The position numbers and the translations under genes were made by a program. The notes beneath the pieces were generated by a model. The model saw nothing but the letters and a program-made list of their open reading frames with translations. It searched no databases and was not told the DNA's origin. Of a DNA stretch of 64,000 nucleotides, positions 1 through 9,266 are shown one piece after another. The first letter of the stretch is position 1. Each line of letters starts with the position of its first letter. The DNA is taken from the NCBI GenBank assembly GCA_023205875.1, contig CP060762.1, positions 620,001 through 684,000 of the forward strand, written 5' to 3'. Source of the stretch: Chloropicon primus (taxonomy: Eukaryota > Chlorophyta > Chloropicophyceae > Chloropicales > Chloropicaceae).

Positions 1-44
1 ACCGTCGCTTTGCTTCTCGAGGTTGTCTCGGGGCTGACCCACGA

Positions 45-182
45 GCAAGGAGGAAGAAGAAGAGGAAGGAGCCAGAAGGAAGAAGAGGAAGAGGAAGAGG
101 AGCCAGAAGGAAGAAGAGGAAGAGGAAGAGGAGCCAGAAGGAAGAAGAGGAAGAGGAGCCAGAAGGAAGGAGGAAGAAGATG
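45..182. repeat. Purine-rich minisatellite (GGAAGAAGAGG-type units)
   Basis: Tandem units of about 25-33 bp made of GCCAGAAGGAAGAAGAGG plus a variable number of AAGAGG hexamers are repeated about four times. The upper strand is almost pure purine. Confidence 0.85.
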
Positions 183-783
183 CTCCACCTCACTCACTCG
201 CTCGTCACCCTCGGTGGGCCCGTTGCCCGGTTGTAAGCCAGTTGTAACAGGAAATCTCTCTTTTCCCTTCAAAGGGGGAAAAATTCAAATTTTTCTGATT
301 TTTTTTCCTTTTCTATGTTTTGTTCGCCGCGTTCTTGTGCTTTTCGCGCCTTGGGCTAAATGTTTGGACGAGGAGAGGCGGCGAGTCGTAACGCCGATCG
401 ATCGGTTACAGAACAGAGAGGGGAGGAAAGAAACCAACCACAAGGTGGCGGGACTCTGGGGATCAACGCCTGCGAGGGAACGTGAGGAGGGTTTGGGCGA
501 AGGGCTTCGTCCCTTTTTTTTGGTGGTCCCCTTCCGTTTTTTTTCTCTCTCGCGCGCGGGGGACGAAACCGAGAACGAGAACGAGTTTTTTTGTTTTTGT
601 TTTTGGGGTTGACCCGGCACCTCTGGGTGGTGATCCATAGGGTATTGGAGATTGGGATTGAGAGACTCATTCATGGGCCTTTGAGCGCGCGAGCCTGCTT
701 GAATCCCCCACCCCACCCCTTTCCTGGACGCTTGCTTTGCGTGGGCCGTTGTACCACCCATCCACGCAATCGCAAGCGCGCCA

Positions 784-822
784 AACACACACACACACAT
801 CACACACACACACACACTGCTA
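784..822. repeat. (CA)n microsatellite
   Basis: A CA dinucleotide run with one interruption, about 65 bp before the homeodomain start codon, so probably in its 5' leader. Confidence 0.85.
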
Positions 823-884
823 CGACCGACTATCGATCCGCTCCACCACCACCTGGTCACCACCTGGCTTAGCCCAGACCTAGC

Positions 885-2225
885 ATGAACGGCGAAAGCC
901 TGGGCGACAACAAGAGCAGCATGGCTCCCGAGAATGAATTGCACGGCAGCAGCAAGGAGGGCCACTCCCCTCCCCCCGCCTGCTCGCCGGAAGCCTCCTC
1001 CGACAAGGAGAACCGCCACCACAACAACCACGACAGCCATTCTCGGCAACCGCCACCGAGCAACACTAGAGGAGGAGCCAACACTAGAGGAGGAGGCAAG
1101 TCCGAGCTGGCCCGCCAGGTCAACCGCTTCTCGTCGGAGGAGCTCCAGTACCTGGAGCAGAAGTTCGCGGAGACCCCGACCCCGAACCTGGCGCTCAGGG
1201 AGGAGATCGCCCTCGCCCTCTCCAAGAGGAGGATGCAGAACGACTACGAGTGCATGAAGGGGGGGGCGACGATCACCAGGCTGACCCAGGTCCAGATCAA
1301 GTACTGGTTCGACCACCAGAGGAGGAAGAGGAAGAGGCTCAAGCTGAACCAGGACGCGGCGGCGAGGAAGATGCAAGCGATCGCCGAGCACGCATACAAC
1401 GGGAAGAACCAGCTCCCGGTGGCGGCGCACTACCTGCAGGGCCACCCCCTGGCGTACCAGCACCCTGGGGTGTCCATGAGCCCGGTGCCCCAGTACGACC
1501 CGAGCAGCAGCCAGTACCACTTCCAGGCCAAGACCCCGACCGGCGTCACCGCGACCTGCGACGTGGCGGGGCTCCAGCGCACGAGCCCCACGGGGGTTCT
1601 GCCCAGCCCGGTCCCCCTCAGCTTCGGGCCCTACCAGGCCTCCGCCGCTGGCCAGCAGCCCCCGCTGACCTCCCAGCAGAGCTCCGTGGGAGGCGCAGCC
1701 TCGATGCAGATGCAGATCCCGGCGAGCGTCCCCGCAGCCCCGGTGGCCATGCCCCTCCCCCTCCCCCTGCCGAGGAGCCAGGGAGGCGGCAGCCCCCCCC
1801 TCCCAAGCCAATCGGGCCACGGCTGGGACATGAACCACTACATCAAGTACTGGCAGGCCCTGTCGGTTCTGACCAAGAGCAGCCAGGGCCCAGTCGGCGG
1901 CCCGGCCTTGCTCCAGCAGCAGTTCAAGGTGGAGCAATACGCCCAAAACGACGTGATCGTCAAGAGGTTCGAGGGGCTCACCAAGGCCCTCTTCGTGCTG
2001 TCGGGGACTTTGAGGGTCTCGTACTATGCCAAGAGGGAGGACGAGATGCCTCACTTCTGCGCCCTCGTGTCTCAGGAGAGCTTCATTGGGAAGGCGGACC
2101 CCACCATTTGCTCGGCCGGGGGTCTCATGATTCAAGCCCAGACCCCCTGCTACTTGGCAGCGGTCGACGTGGAGCAAGGCCAAGAGATGAACAAGATCAA
2201 GGCCGAGCAGCAGGAGCAGCACTAG
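885..2225 (+). CDS. Divergent homeodomain protein with an inserted loop
   Basis: A single-exon protein of 446 aa, probably a nuclear DNA-binding protein. Residues 74-152 form a homeodomain: F82, L90, E91 and F94 match canonical positions 8, 16, 17 and 20, and I108-A109 and L112 match helix 2. Recognition helix 3 contains W141-F142 followed by D-H-Q-R-R and a basic run. About 19 extra residues (roughly 114-132) lie between helix 2 and helix 3. The usually invariant Asn51 is His144. The N-terminus is rich in H, N, S and P; the middle is P/Q/S-rich; the C-terminus (about 330-446) looks folded but I do not recognise it. Insertions at the helix 2/3 turn are known in HNF1-class homeodomains, but nothing else here indicates that class. 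The start is the first ATG of the frame. The target is unknown. Confidence 0.85.
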   Translation: MNGESLGDNKSSMAPENELHGSSKEGHSPPPACSPEASSDKENRHHNNHDSHSRQPPPSNTRGGANTRGGGKSELARQVNRFSSEELQYLEQKFAETPTPNLALREEIALALSKRRMQNDYECMKGGATITRLTQVQIKYWFDHQRRKRKRLKLNQDAAARKMQAIAEHAYNGKNQLPVAAHYLQGHPLAYQHPGVSMSPVPQYDPSSSQYHFQAKTPTGVTATCDVAGLQRTSPTGVLPSPVPLSFGPYQASAAGQQPPLTSQQSSVGGAASMQMQIPASVPAAPVAMPLPLPLPRSQGGGSPPLPSQSGHGWDMNHYIKYWQALSVLTKSSQGPVGGPALLQQQFKVEQYAQNDVIVKRFEGLTKALFVLSGTLRVSYYAKREDEMPHFCALVSQESFIGKADPTICSAGGLMIQAQTPCYLAAVDVEQGQEMNKIKAEQQEQH

Positions 2226-2624
2226 AAATAAGTAGAGGGTTCGGGGGGGCACTGGAATGAACCCAAGGGGGCTTTCATTTTTCATTGAAACGTGCCTCGA
2301 AACCTAGGACCACCGGCAACTTGCTGGGAAACACAACAATAACCCTCCCAACGTGCGCCGCGTGCAAACGCCTTGCGCGTTTGCAGCGTTGGCGCCAAAG
2401 AAAAAGTAAAATATAAGTTTTTTTCAATGGGAGTCTTAGATCGATTTTTTTCATACACAGGCACAAAAGAGAAACCAAACCTTCTCGAGCATGGATTGAT
2501 GGTATGTCTTTCCGCCCTGCGGTCCTCCAAACACACACACAAAAAAAATAGATATCATTTGGGGGGCGTGAGGTCTGTCTCCGACCTCCTTCCCCCCGTC
2601 CACCCGCCTCGCGACGGTTCACAC

Positions 2625-4346
2625 CTAGCTGTTGATGAACTCCTGCATCTCTGTGATGGACTCCACCCAGTTCACCGCTTCCTTGGCGCCCTGGGTGTCC
2701 ATAATGTATTGCTTTTCTCCTGTCCTGACGATGAAGGAGTGGTCGCTCTTCACCGTGAGCTGGAGTCTGCTGTCCAACGGGATTTCCCCCTTCAGCTGCA
2801 TGTTGCTGGGATCCAAGTACAAGAGCCTCGCCTTGTCCGTCAGCAGCAGCAGCCTCTTCTTGTAGAACATGCCCTTGTACTTTTTCACCCTGCCCTCCTT
2901 GACGATGGACTCGTCGTCGGCGAGAATGCCCGTCCAGACGCTCTCCCCCTGGGCCTCGTGGTGGTCCTCTCCGCTCCACAGGAAGGCTTCCGTGGCTCCC
3001 CTGCCCCTCTGGCCGCCCACGTCCCTGACGTGACCCACGTTTGCTTGCGTGGGAATGATGTCCAAAAAGTCATCCGCCTCCGAATCCTCCTTCCTGGTTA
3101 TCTCCACGACCTCTGGCGGCGTCATCTCCCTCACCCTCGACCAGTCCAAGCCCGCAAAGAAAGGGTGCGACTTGATCTCCTCTGCTCCCCCTGGACCAGA
3201 GCCCAACCTCTCCTTCGGATCGGTCACAAGAAGCCTTTTCACCAAGTCTGCTGCCTCCAGTGGCATTACGCCCACGCCCGGCAGGGTGTAGTCCAGCTCC
3301 TCTATCTTTTGGAAAGTCAGGTACTGACTCCCCCCTCTAAATGGCGGCTTGCTCACAATCATCTGGTAGAACAAGCACCCGAATGACCACCAGTCCATGG
3401 CGGTGCTGGCCATCCCGCCGTTGAGCACCTCTGGCGCCGCGTACTCCGCCGTTCCTACAAAGCTAGTCTTCCTCTCCGGCTCGACGCTGGGGTCGTACTC
3501 GTTCCCTGCTGCGACCATCTCGATCTCCTGGAGCAGCTTCACGCTACCAAAGTCGCCCAGTTTCAGGTGCCCCTCCTCCGTCAGCAACAAGTTCTCCGGC
3601 TTGAGGTCCCGGTGCACGATACCCTTCTTATGCAAGAACTCTAGGATCAATATAACTTCCGCGGCGTAAAACTTGACGTCGTCAATTGGGAGCTGCCCCC
3701 TCTCTTGTATCTGGTCGAAGAGCTCGCCCTACAATTCGAGAGTCGAGCAAAAGGAAAACACCGAACCCGTTAGCCGATTCCGCCGGGGGCAAACAAAACC
3801 GAAGGAAATATAACCCCAGACAGCTATCACGCTTTCATGCTTGCTTCCACACTCCGCGCAGGACTCGCGGAGGCTCCCGTCCGGTCGAGTCGACGGGCGT
3901 CCTCATCGAATTGGGGCGACGCCGTCCACGCCCTCGTCCCGTCGCCTGGAAGCCACGGCCTTCGAGACTTCTCCAACCTCCGAGGATGAAGCTTCTTCGC
4001 TTTCGTGCGGATCCCTTACCTTTGGACAGAGCTCTAAACCCAGATAGAGAGAGTGTGCGTCCTGAAACGTGAAGCAGAGGTTGACGAGGCCCTCGTGCTT
4101 CAGAGCATCGAGGACTCTCCTCTCCCTCAACACGTACTCGGCCTTCCCTTCCTTGACGATGTGCCTTTTGTCCATTATCTTCAAAGCATAGTTTTGGCCG
4201 CTGCGTTTTAACTTGGCTTCGAGGACTTGCGCGAACGAGCCAGCGCCCAGAACTTTCTCGATCTCGAAGTCCTCCATGGTCAAGGCCGCCCGAGGAGCGC
4301 GCACTGTCGTGGCGCCCCCCTTGTCCTGGAGGCCCGTCGTCGCCAT
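2625..4346 (-). CDS. PDK1: PDK1-type AGC protein kinase with C-terminal PH domain
   Basis: 3-phosphoinositide-dependent kinase 1, which phosphorylates the activation loop of other AGC kinases. It has two exons, complement(join(2625..3728, 4020..4346)), giving 476 aa. The intron has donor GTAAGG and acceptor TTGTAG and joins in phase. Visible kinase motifs are the Gly loop GAGSFAQV (34-41), the lysine in ALK (56), HRD with D150, and DFG (168-170). The activation loop contains SFVGTAEY, the PDK1 hallmark, and APE follows. A spacer and a PH domain (about 370-476, containing GMFYKKRLLLL) end the protein, as in animal and plant PDK1, so membrane recruitment through phosphoinositides is expected. 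It is divergent from the KDEL microprotein gene across about 1 kb. Confidence 0.95.
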
Positions 4347-5325
4347 GGTCTCTCTGTTTTGATCCTTCCCTCCTCGGTCTGGGAATCCAGCCACCAGCCT
4401 GGGAGCCTGAGGAGAGAGACAGAGACAGAGAGGGAGGGAGGGAGGGAGGGACTTGATCCAATGCCGGGAGGGAGGGGGAAGGGGGGGACAAGGCAAGGGA
4501 AGGTCTAGATCCAAAGAATAGCTCTTGCTCTTTCGCTGCAGCCTTGGTCGAAGAAGATGACGACAGGGGGAAGATGGAGACGCCACAAACCAAGCTCGGA
4601 CGATGGATGGAGCCTGCCAGTGGTGAAGGGTCGTCGGTCATCGGTAGCAGGCAGCGGGTTCCACCGATCGTGGTGCACCACAGTGGATCCCGCGACCAGT
4701 CAAGGAATCGCGGTCTCATCGGACTCATCATGGCCCGGATGACCCGCAGAGTTTGCCTGTGCCCTTTGTCTAACGCACGTCCAAGTTCATGCAAGGCTGA
4801 AAGGAAAGGGTCTAAAAAAGATGGTCATCAAACCAGGGGCGAGGCGAAGCTGTCGTCCTGAAGCGGGTCTCGGAGACGCCTTCATCCTAGCCTGGCGGGC
4901 CCGTCGAGATGCAATGCATCGATGCTTCCAAAGCATCCTCCCCCTTCATGCTCATATTTCTTATTTTTTTTACTCCCTTGGATTGGCAAAGCAAAGCCTC
5001 CAAAGTCTATTGATTGATTGATTGATTGAGGTCAAACCAGTGGGAGACTTGGAGGTGAGAAGGCTGCTTGGGCTGAACCTTGGAGAGGCCTCGTCCATCG
5101 CCCTTGCTCTGCTCAGGCTCGTGCCCTAGCGCAGGGCACTGCCGTGGCCGAAACACGACGCGGAACCAGAACAAGCCTTGCCTTGTCTTGCCTTGGACTT
5201 GAAGCAAACCACGAGGTGCTGGCTGATTTGAGAGAGGGTGTTGATTTACGAAACGAAATGGTTTCCTGAATACAGGGACACGGTATCACTGACAAAGATC
5301 TCGACTTGCTTGCAGTCTGCTCAAG
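4347..5325. other. Intergenic region between PDK1 and the KDEL microprotein
   Basis: A bidirectional promoter region. It holds PDK1 leader sequence with a GGGA-rich tract (about 4430-4460), a short (GATT)n run (about 5008-5028), and a possible 3' splice site (TTGCAG ending at 5313) just before the microprotein start, so its leader may be spliced. No other gene was recognised. Confidence 0.5.
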
Positions 5326-5457
5326 ATGGAAGCCAAGGCTATCGTTTTCGTTACCCTGGGTGCTGTGGTCTTAGGTTTTGTTGGGTTCATTTACTTGACG
5401 AGTTCCATGACCAATATTCCTATGTTCAAGCCTGGAGTTGGCAAGGACGAGCTCTAG
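5326..5457 (+). CDS. 43-residue single-pass membrane microprotein ending in KDEL
   Basis: A small open frame from ATG at 5326 to TAG at 5455-5457. A four-residue N-terminus (MEAK) precedes about 20 hydrophobic residues (5-24, rich in V, L, G and F), then a short tail containing MTNIPMF and ending in the four residues KDEL. A C-terminal KDEL is the classical ER retrieval signal if the tail faces the lumen, so the protein may be a small ER-resident membrane protein. If the tail is cytosolic the match is accidental. A possible acceptor (TTGCAG) lies 12 bases upstream. I do not recognise the family; it is in the size range of small subunits of ER complexes. The GC-rich neighbourhood makes a 44-codon frame unremarkable by length alone; the membrane segment and the ending are what support it. 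Confidence 0.6.
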   Translation: MEAKAIVFVTLGAVVLGFVGFIYLTSSMTNIPMFKPGVGKDEL

Positions 5458-5611
5458 GACGCTGGCGCTGCAAGGGCCACGCGCCACGAAAAATATAGAT
5501 ATACAAGGCATATGTATCAAAGCTTAATCGTCGAGTAGTGTTGAGGACTTTTTCTGCAAAGCAGATCTGCTTCTGCTTGATCCCCACACACACCCCTGCC
5601 TGGCCTCAGTG

Positions 5612-6626
5612 TTAGATCTCCGACTCCGACTCCTCCTCCGATTCGGCTTGGATGGTATCCATCTCCATCTCGAGCTCCTCCTCCTCCTCCTTGTCCCAAT
5701 CCTTGAGCTTCGTCCTCCCCGAGAGGCCGACAAAGCCATCGCGCAGGACGTCCCAACCAGCTCCGCCTGTGCTCTGGTCCGCCTCTTTACTCACCCCGAT
5801 GGACTTGCCACCCTCGATTCGGGCCACGTTCTTCGCCGCGCCCTCTAACTGGTCCATCAAGTTGCTCTTCGCTTGGTTGACCTGTTCCCGGTCGCGGCCA
5901 GCTCTCTGGTGCTGCCTTTGGGCTTGATAGATTGCATTAAACAGCTTCACCACTCCCTTGGGTACGCGTGCGCGTGAAACAAAAAGCGTGCAGACGTGTC
6001 AATACCCCGAGGCGAAGGGGGACCCAAGATATCTTCCCCGCGTGGGTGATGCACGTACCTTTGTAGTCGTCCTCACCAGTCGCCTCTCAAGAGCGTCTTG
6101 TTCTGGGTTCAAACCATACTTCACCGCCGTGACGTGACCCTTCTCTCGGATCTCTAGCCTCTGCTTTCTGTTGGACAGGATCTTCTTTCGGAGCTCCTTG
6201 GCCTTCTTGTCCTCTTCCTTGTTCAGAATCTTGCCCTCCTGCACACAAGACCACCACGAAGAGAAGAGGTCAGTTTCATACTCAATCCTGTCCTTCCTTC
6301 GTGAGGCAGCAAGACACTTACCGCAAGGATGGGACCCGCCGTTCCCTTCGCCCTCTTCCCCAGTATCTTCGCGAAGGCGGAGGCCATGCTCTTCCTCTTT
6401 CCAGCGCCCTTGTCGTTCTCCACCTCTTCATCCTCTGCAGGACAGGAGAGAAAATCCCAGAAACAAAAACGAGTCTCCACGAGTCAGAACAAAACCGAGC
6501 TTGGAAACGATTCAAGCAACCGCACGCACCTTCCCCCTCGTCGATGTTCACATTGATCTCGACGTCGTCCTCCTCCTCCGCTTCGTGAGCGTTCCGTCGC
6601 CTCCTGCTGGTTGTCGGCTCCTCCAT
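5612..6626 (-). CDS. RRP15: RRP15-type ribosome biogenesis protein
   Basis: A nucleolar protein of the Rrp15 family, needed for 60S pre-ribosome maturation. It has four exons, complement(join(5612..5956, 6059..6238, 6322..6434, 6530..6626)), giving 244 aa; all introns are GT-AG and join in phase. The N-terminus is acidic (E/D runs). The family core follows: FAKILGKRAKGTAGPILA, a basic helix with KELRKKIL and KGHV, then RRLVRTTTKGVVKLFNAI, the most diagnostic stretch. The C-terminus is acidic and ends in serine/glutamate repeats. The start was chosen at the first ATG before the acidic region. Convergent with the KDEL microprotein. Confidence 0.9.
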
Positions 6627-7245
6627 CACGATAACTGAATCCCGGTGCCTCTCTCTTTCTCTTTCTCTCGCCACGGCGGAAGCCGTCCACGCACGCGTCA
6701 AAGAACGACGCAAGGGTCGAGTGAGGATCCCGTAGACGAAGTTCCGCACCTCGAGGTGCCAATCACTCCCTGCCTCCTCTTCCGTCTGCTCCTCTTCCTT
6801 CGACAGCGCCAGCCCGGCGGCGTCCTGCTGCTGCTCTCTGCTGCTGCAGATTTCGCGGAAGGAAACAGAGGAGCCCAGAGGAGGGAGGCTCATGCATGGA
6901 GGACGAGGACAAGGGGGAAGGGCCTGTACAGGAGGAGTGGTGGATGCACAGTCTCTTCCTCTCTCTCTCTCTGAAGAGCCATTCCCTTGCTTGCGCTGGG
7001 GAAAGAGGGGAGGAAGGGGATTGATCGTGACCATGATGACGATTGTCATCAGGAAGGGAAGGGACAGGGCAAGGGCAGGGGTCATCTCTCCTGGATTGCT
7101 CGACTCGAGTAATATATATATATATATATTTTTTTTAATTCATAAAAATATCGTCTTTGAATCGTGTCAGCGAGAGCGTGGCTCTCTTCTCCTTCTTCTT
7201 CTTCTTCTTCTTCTTGTTCGCACGCTTGCGAGGAGCTCTTCTCGC
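6627..7245. other. Intergenic region between RRP15 and SLC35B1-like genes
   Basis: This is the 3' flank of the transporter and 5' flank of RRP15, both on the minus strand. It contains an (AT)n-(T)n run (about 7113-7137) and a (TTC)n run (about 7187-7214) that begins the transporter 3' UTR. I see no gene. Confidence 0.5.
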
Positions 7246-8244
7246 TCACTTGGCTTTGCTTCGGACCTTCGAGTGCTTGGAGTTCTTTATCTGCATGTTC
7301 CACAAGAGCCCCGCGAAGAGAAGCCCGATGCCCACCCACTGCTGGCCCACCAAGGTGCTGCCGAGGAACACGGAGGAGATCAGAATGCTGAAGAACTTTC
7401 GGGTCGTGGTCACCAAGGTCAAAGTGAGCGCCCCAAACTTGTTGATGGTCAAAAAGATGAAGAGCTGGCCGAGGGCTCCGCAGAGGCAGAAAGCGAGGAC
7501 GTCCAGCAGCGATTTGGGGTGGGACACCAGGAAGGAGACGAGCTCCATGCCGACGGTGCTGAACCCAAACATGTAGGCGCAGAGCATGGACCCCGTCCAG
7601 AAGTTCATCCAGCACATCATGTCGAGGGAAGAAGTCGACTTGTAAGTGGAGTTGATCTTGTCCTGGTACGCGTTCGTGAAGCCATCGAAGGCGAGGTTGA
7701 CCATGCACAGCGAGTAGCCCAGAAGCAGGTTGGGCTCCATCAGCTTCTTGTTCGCCGCCGAGCTCTTTTTCATGGAGAAGACGACCAGACCGACGCAGAT
7801 CAGTGCGACGCAGAGGTACTCCTTCAGGGAGTAGCGCTTCTTCCCGAAGATGGTTCCCATGACCATCACGGGCACCAGCTTGCACGACTTCACCAGGACC
7901 TGGGACGAGTACGGGATGTTCTTCAGGGCAAGGATGCCCAAAGCGGGTCCCACCGTGTTGGTCAGCGCAGGCTTCAAGTACTCCAAAAGCGGCGTGGATT
8001 TCTGCCCTCTCTTGGCCTTGCGTCCGCCAAAGGAGAGGAAGAGGTTGACGAGCCCCGCTGCGAAGAAGCAGACAAAGCTCTGCAGACCGTGAAGCATCCC
8101 GAGGTGGGGCAACCTCACCTCACCGGGCTCATACTTCGAAGTCGTTATCCTTTCCTGCAAGTAACCCTGGTAAAGGTACGCAGTGTAGATGCCCGCCGCG
8201 CAAAGCAACAAACCCACAAAGCGCCCCGAGCCCGTTCCGCTCAT
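7246..8244 (-). CDS. SLC35B1: SLC35B1/HUT1-type nucleotide-sugar or ER nucleotide transporter
   Basis: A single-exon 332-aa multi-pass membrane protein of the drug/metabolite transporter superfamily, most like SLC35B1/HUT1. It should act in the ER membrane; family members exchange UDP-sugars or ATP/ADP. Family features: N-terminal GIYTAYLYQGYLQE, GPALGILALKNIPY, the KSCKLVPVMVMG stretch, DGFTNAYQDK, and near the C-terminus LTLVTTTRKFFSILIS. About ten hydrophobic segments are visible. The tail is lysine-rich and ends RSKAK, compatible with a dilysine-type ER retrieval signal. The ATG at 8244 is used because the codon further upstream in frame is TTG. Divergent from the 1767-aa gene. Confidence 0.9.
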   Translation of the reverse strand: MSGTGSGRFVGLLLCAAGIYTAYLYQGYLQERITTSKYEPGEVRLPHLGMLHGLQSFVCFFAAGLVNLFLSFGGRKAKRGQKSTPLLEYLKPALTNTVGPALGILALKNIPYSSQVLVKSCKLVPVMVMGTIFGKKRYSLKEYLCVALICVGLVVFSMKKSSAANKKLMEPNLLLGYSLCMVNLAFDGFTNAYQDKINSTYKSTSSLDMMCWMNFWTGSMLCAYMFGFSTVGMELVSFLVSHPKSLLDVLAFCLCGALGQLFIFLTINKFGALTLTLVTTTRKFFSILISSVFLGSTLVGQQWVGIGLLFAGLLWNMQIKNSKHSKVRSKAK

Positions 8245-9266
8245 CCTTCCGTCCCCCAAGGTAGTGCCACGCCGCGTCTCAACCTAAAGCCTTCGCTCTC
8301 TCGTGCTGCACCGGTGCAACCTCCCTTCGCTTTCTCGTTGTGCACGCACACGTCAATGCCCGGCCGTCACGCCAATGCCGAGAACGTGAGGTACCAAGTG
8401 AGGCACTAATGGAAAGCCCGTGAGAAGACCTTTCGGCTGTACCCGTGTCCTCTCTGTCCCGCCGCCTTGACCTTCTTCTCTCGCCCCTCTATTATTGGCG
8501 CCACTCTCTCGCTCGCTCGCCACGTCACACCATAAAGCAGAGAGATGATCCAAAGCAGCGGAGCGGGGAGAGCAGCGGGAGGGGGAGCAATGGTGATGGA
8601 TGGATATGGTGATGGATATGGACTGATTACGGTCCACGGTCTCTTTGTCCACCACCTTGACGATGACGATGGTCTCTTCTCCCTTGCAGAGGAAGAGGGA
8701 AAGGGGCTGTCGAGGGGCAATTGGAGTGATGAAGTGGTGGAGACACAGAGAGAGAGGGAGAAGCAGAAAGCAGAAGCAGGAGGGGGACGAGGAAGGATTG
8801 GGATTGTTGCTGTGGAGTTTCGAGGAGGAGTGATTGGTGATTCTCTCTCTCTTTCTCTGTCTGTGTCTGTGTCTGTGTGTTTGTGTGAAGTTAATTATCC
8901 AATCGACCACAGCACTGTGGTGGTCGTCCAATGGTTTTTGATTTTGAACGAGAAAGGAGCCAAGAGGGCGGGAAGACAGAAGCACAGGGGGCAGTGATCC
9001 CCAGGACCAAAGGGGCCGCCTTTGGGGGTAGTAGAGCAGTAAGAGGAGAGGGAGCAAGGACACGGAGCCGAGGGACTCTGTGTGGTCTGTCGGGAGCTAG
9101 ACCCTGCCCAAGGTGTTGCCTTGAGGTCAAGACGCACACACACACACACAGAGAGAGAGAGCAAGGAAGGGTGCCACGCTCGTGGTCTGTCAGGAGCAGG
9201 AGGAAGACCCCGGCCAAGGTGTGCGTGCCTTGAGACGGGACAACGGAGAGTGGGTCGTTCGTCACA
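8245..9266. other. Divergent promoter region between SLC35B1-like and the 1767-aa gene
   Basis: No gene recognised. It holds simple-sequence tracts: GA/TG runs (about 8740-8885) and a (CA)n-(GA)n run (about 9131-9160). Long frames antisense to the downstream gene enter this region but have no recognisable content. Confidence 0.5.

Larger units (their letters stand above)
1..884. other. Upstream region of the homeodomain gene, no gene seen
   Basis: I see no convincing gene here. It holds a purine-rich minisatellite (about 45-182), a T-rich stretch (about 260-340) and a CA-rich microsatellite (about 784-822) just before the homeodomain start at 885. The long open frames on both strands are low-complexity and look like by-products of GC- and purine-rich sequence. 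Confidence 0.6.

Noticed and set aside
285-2285. 666-aa minus-strand open frame covering the homeodomain gene
   Set aside because: It is the antisense shadow of a GC-rich gene; translation is Leu/Arg/His-rich with no domain, and the plus strand has a clear homeodomain.
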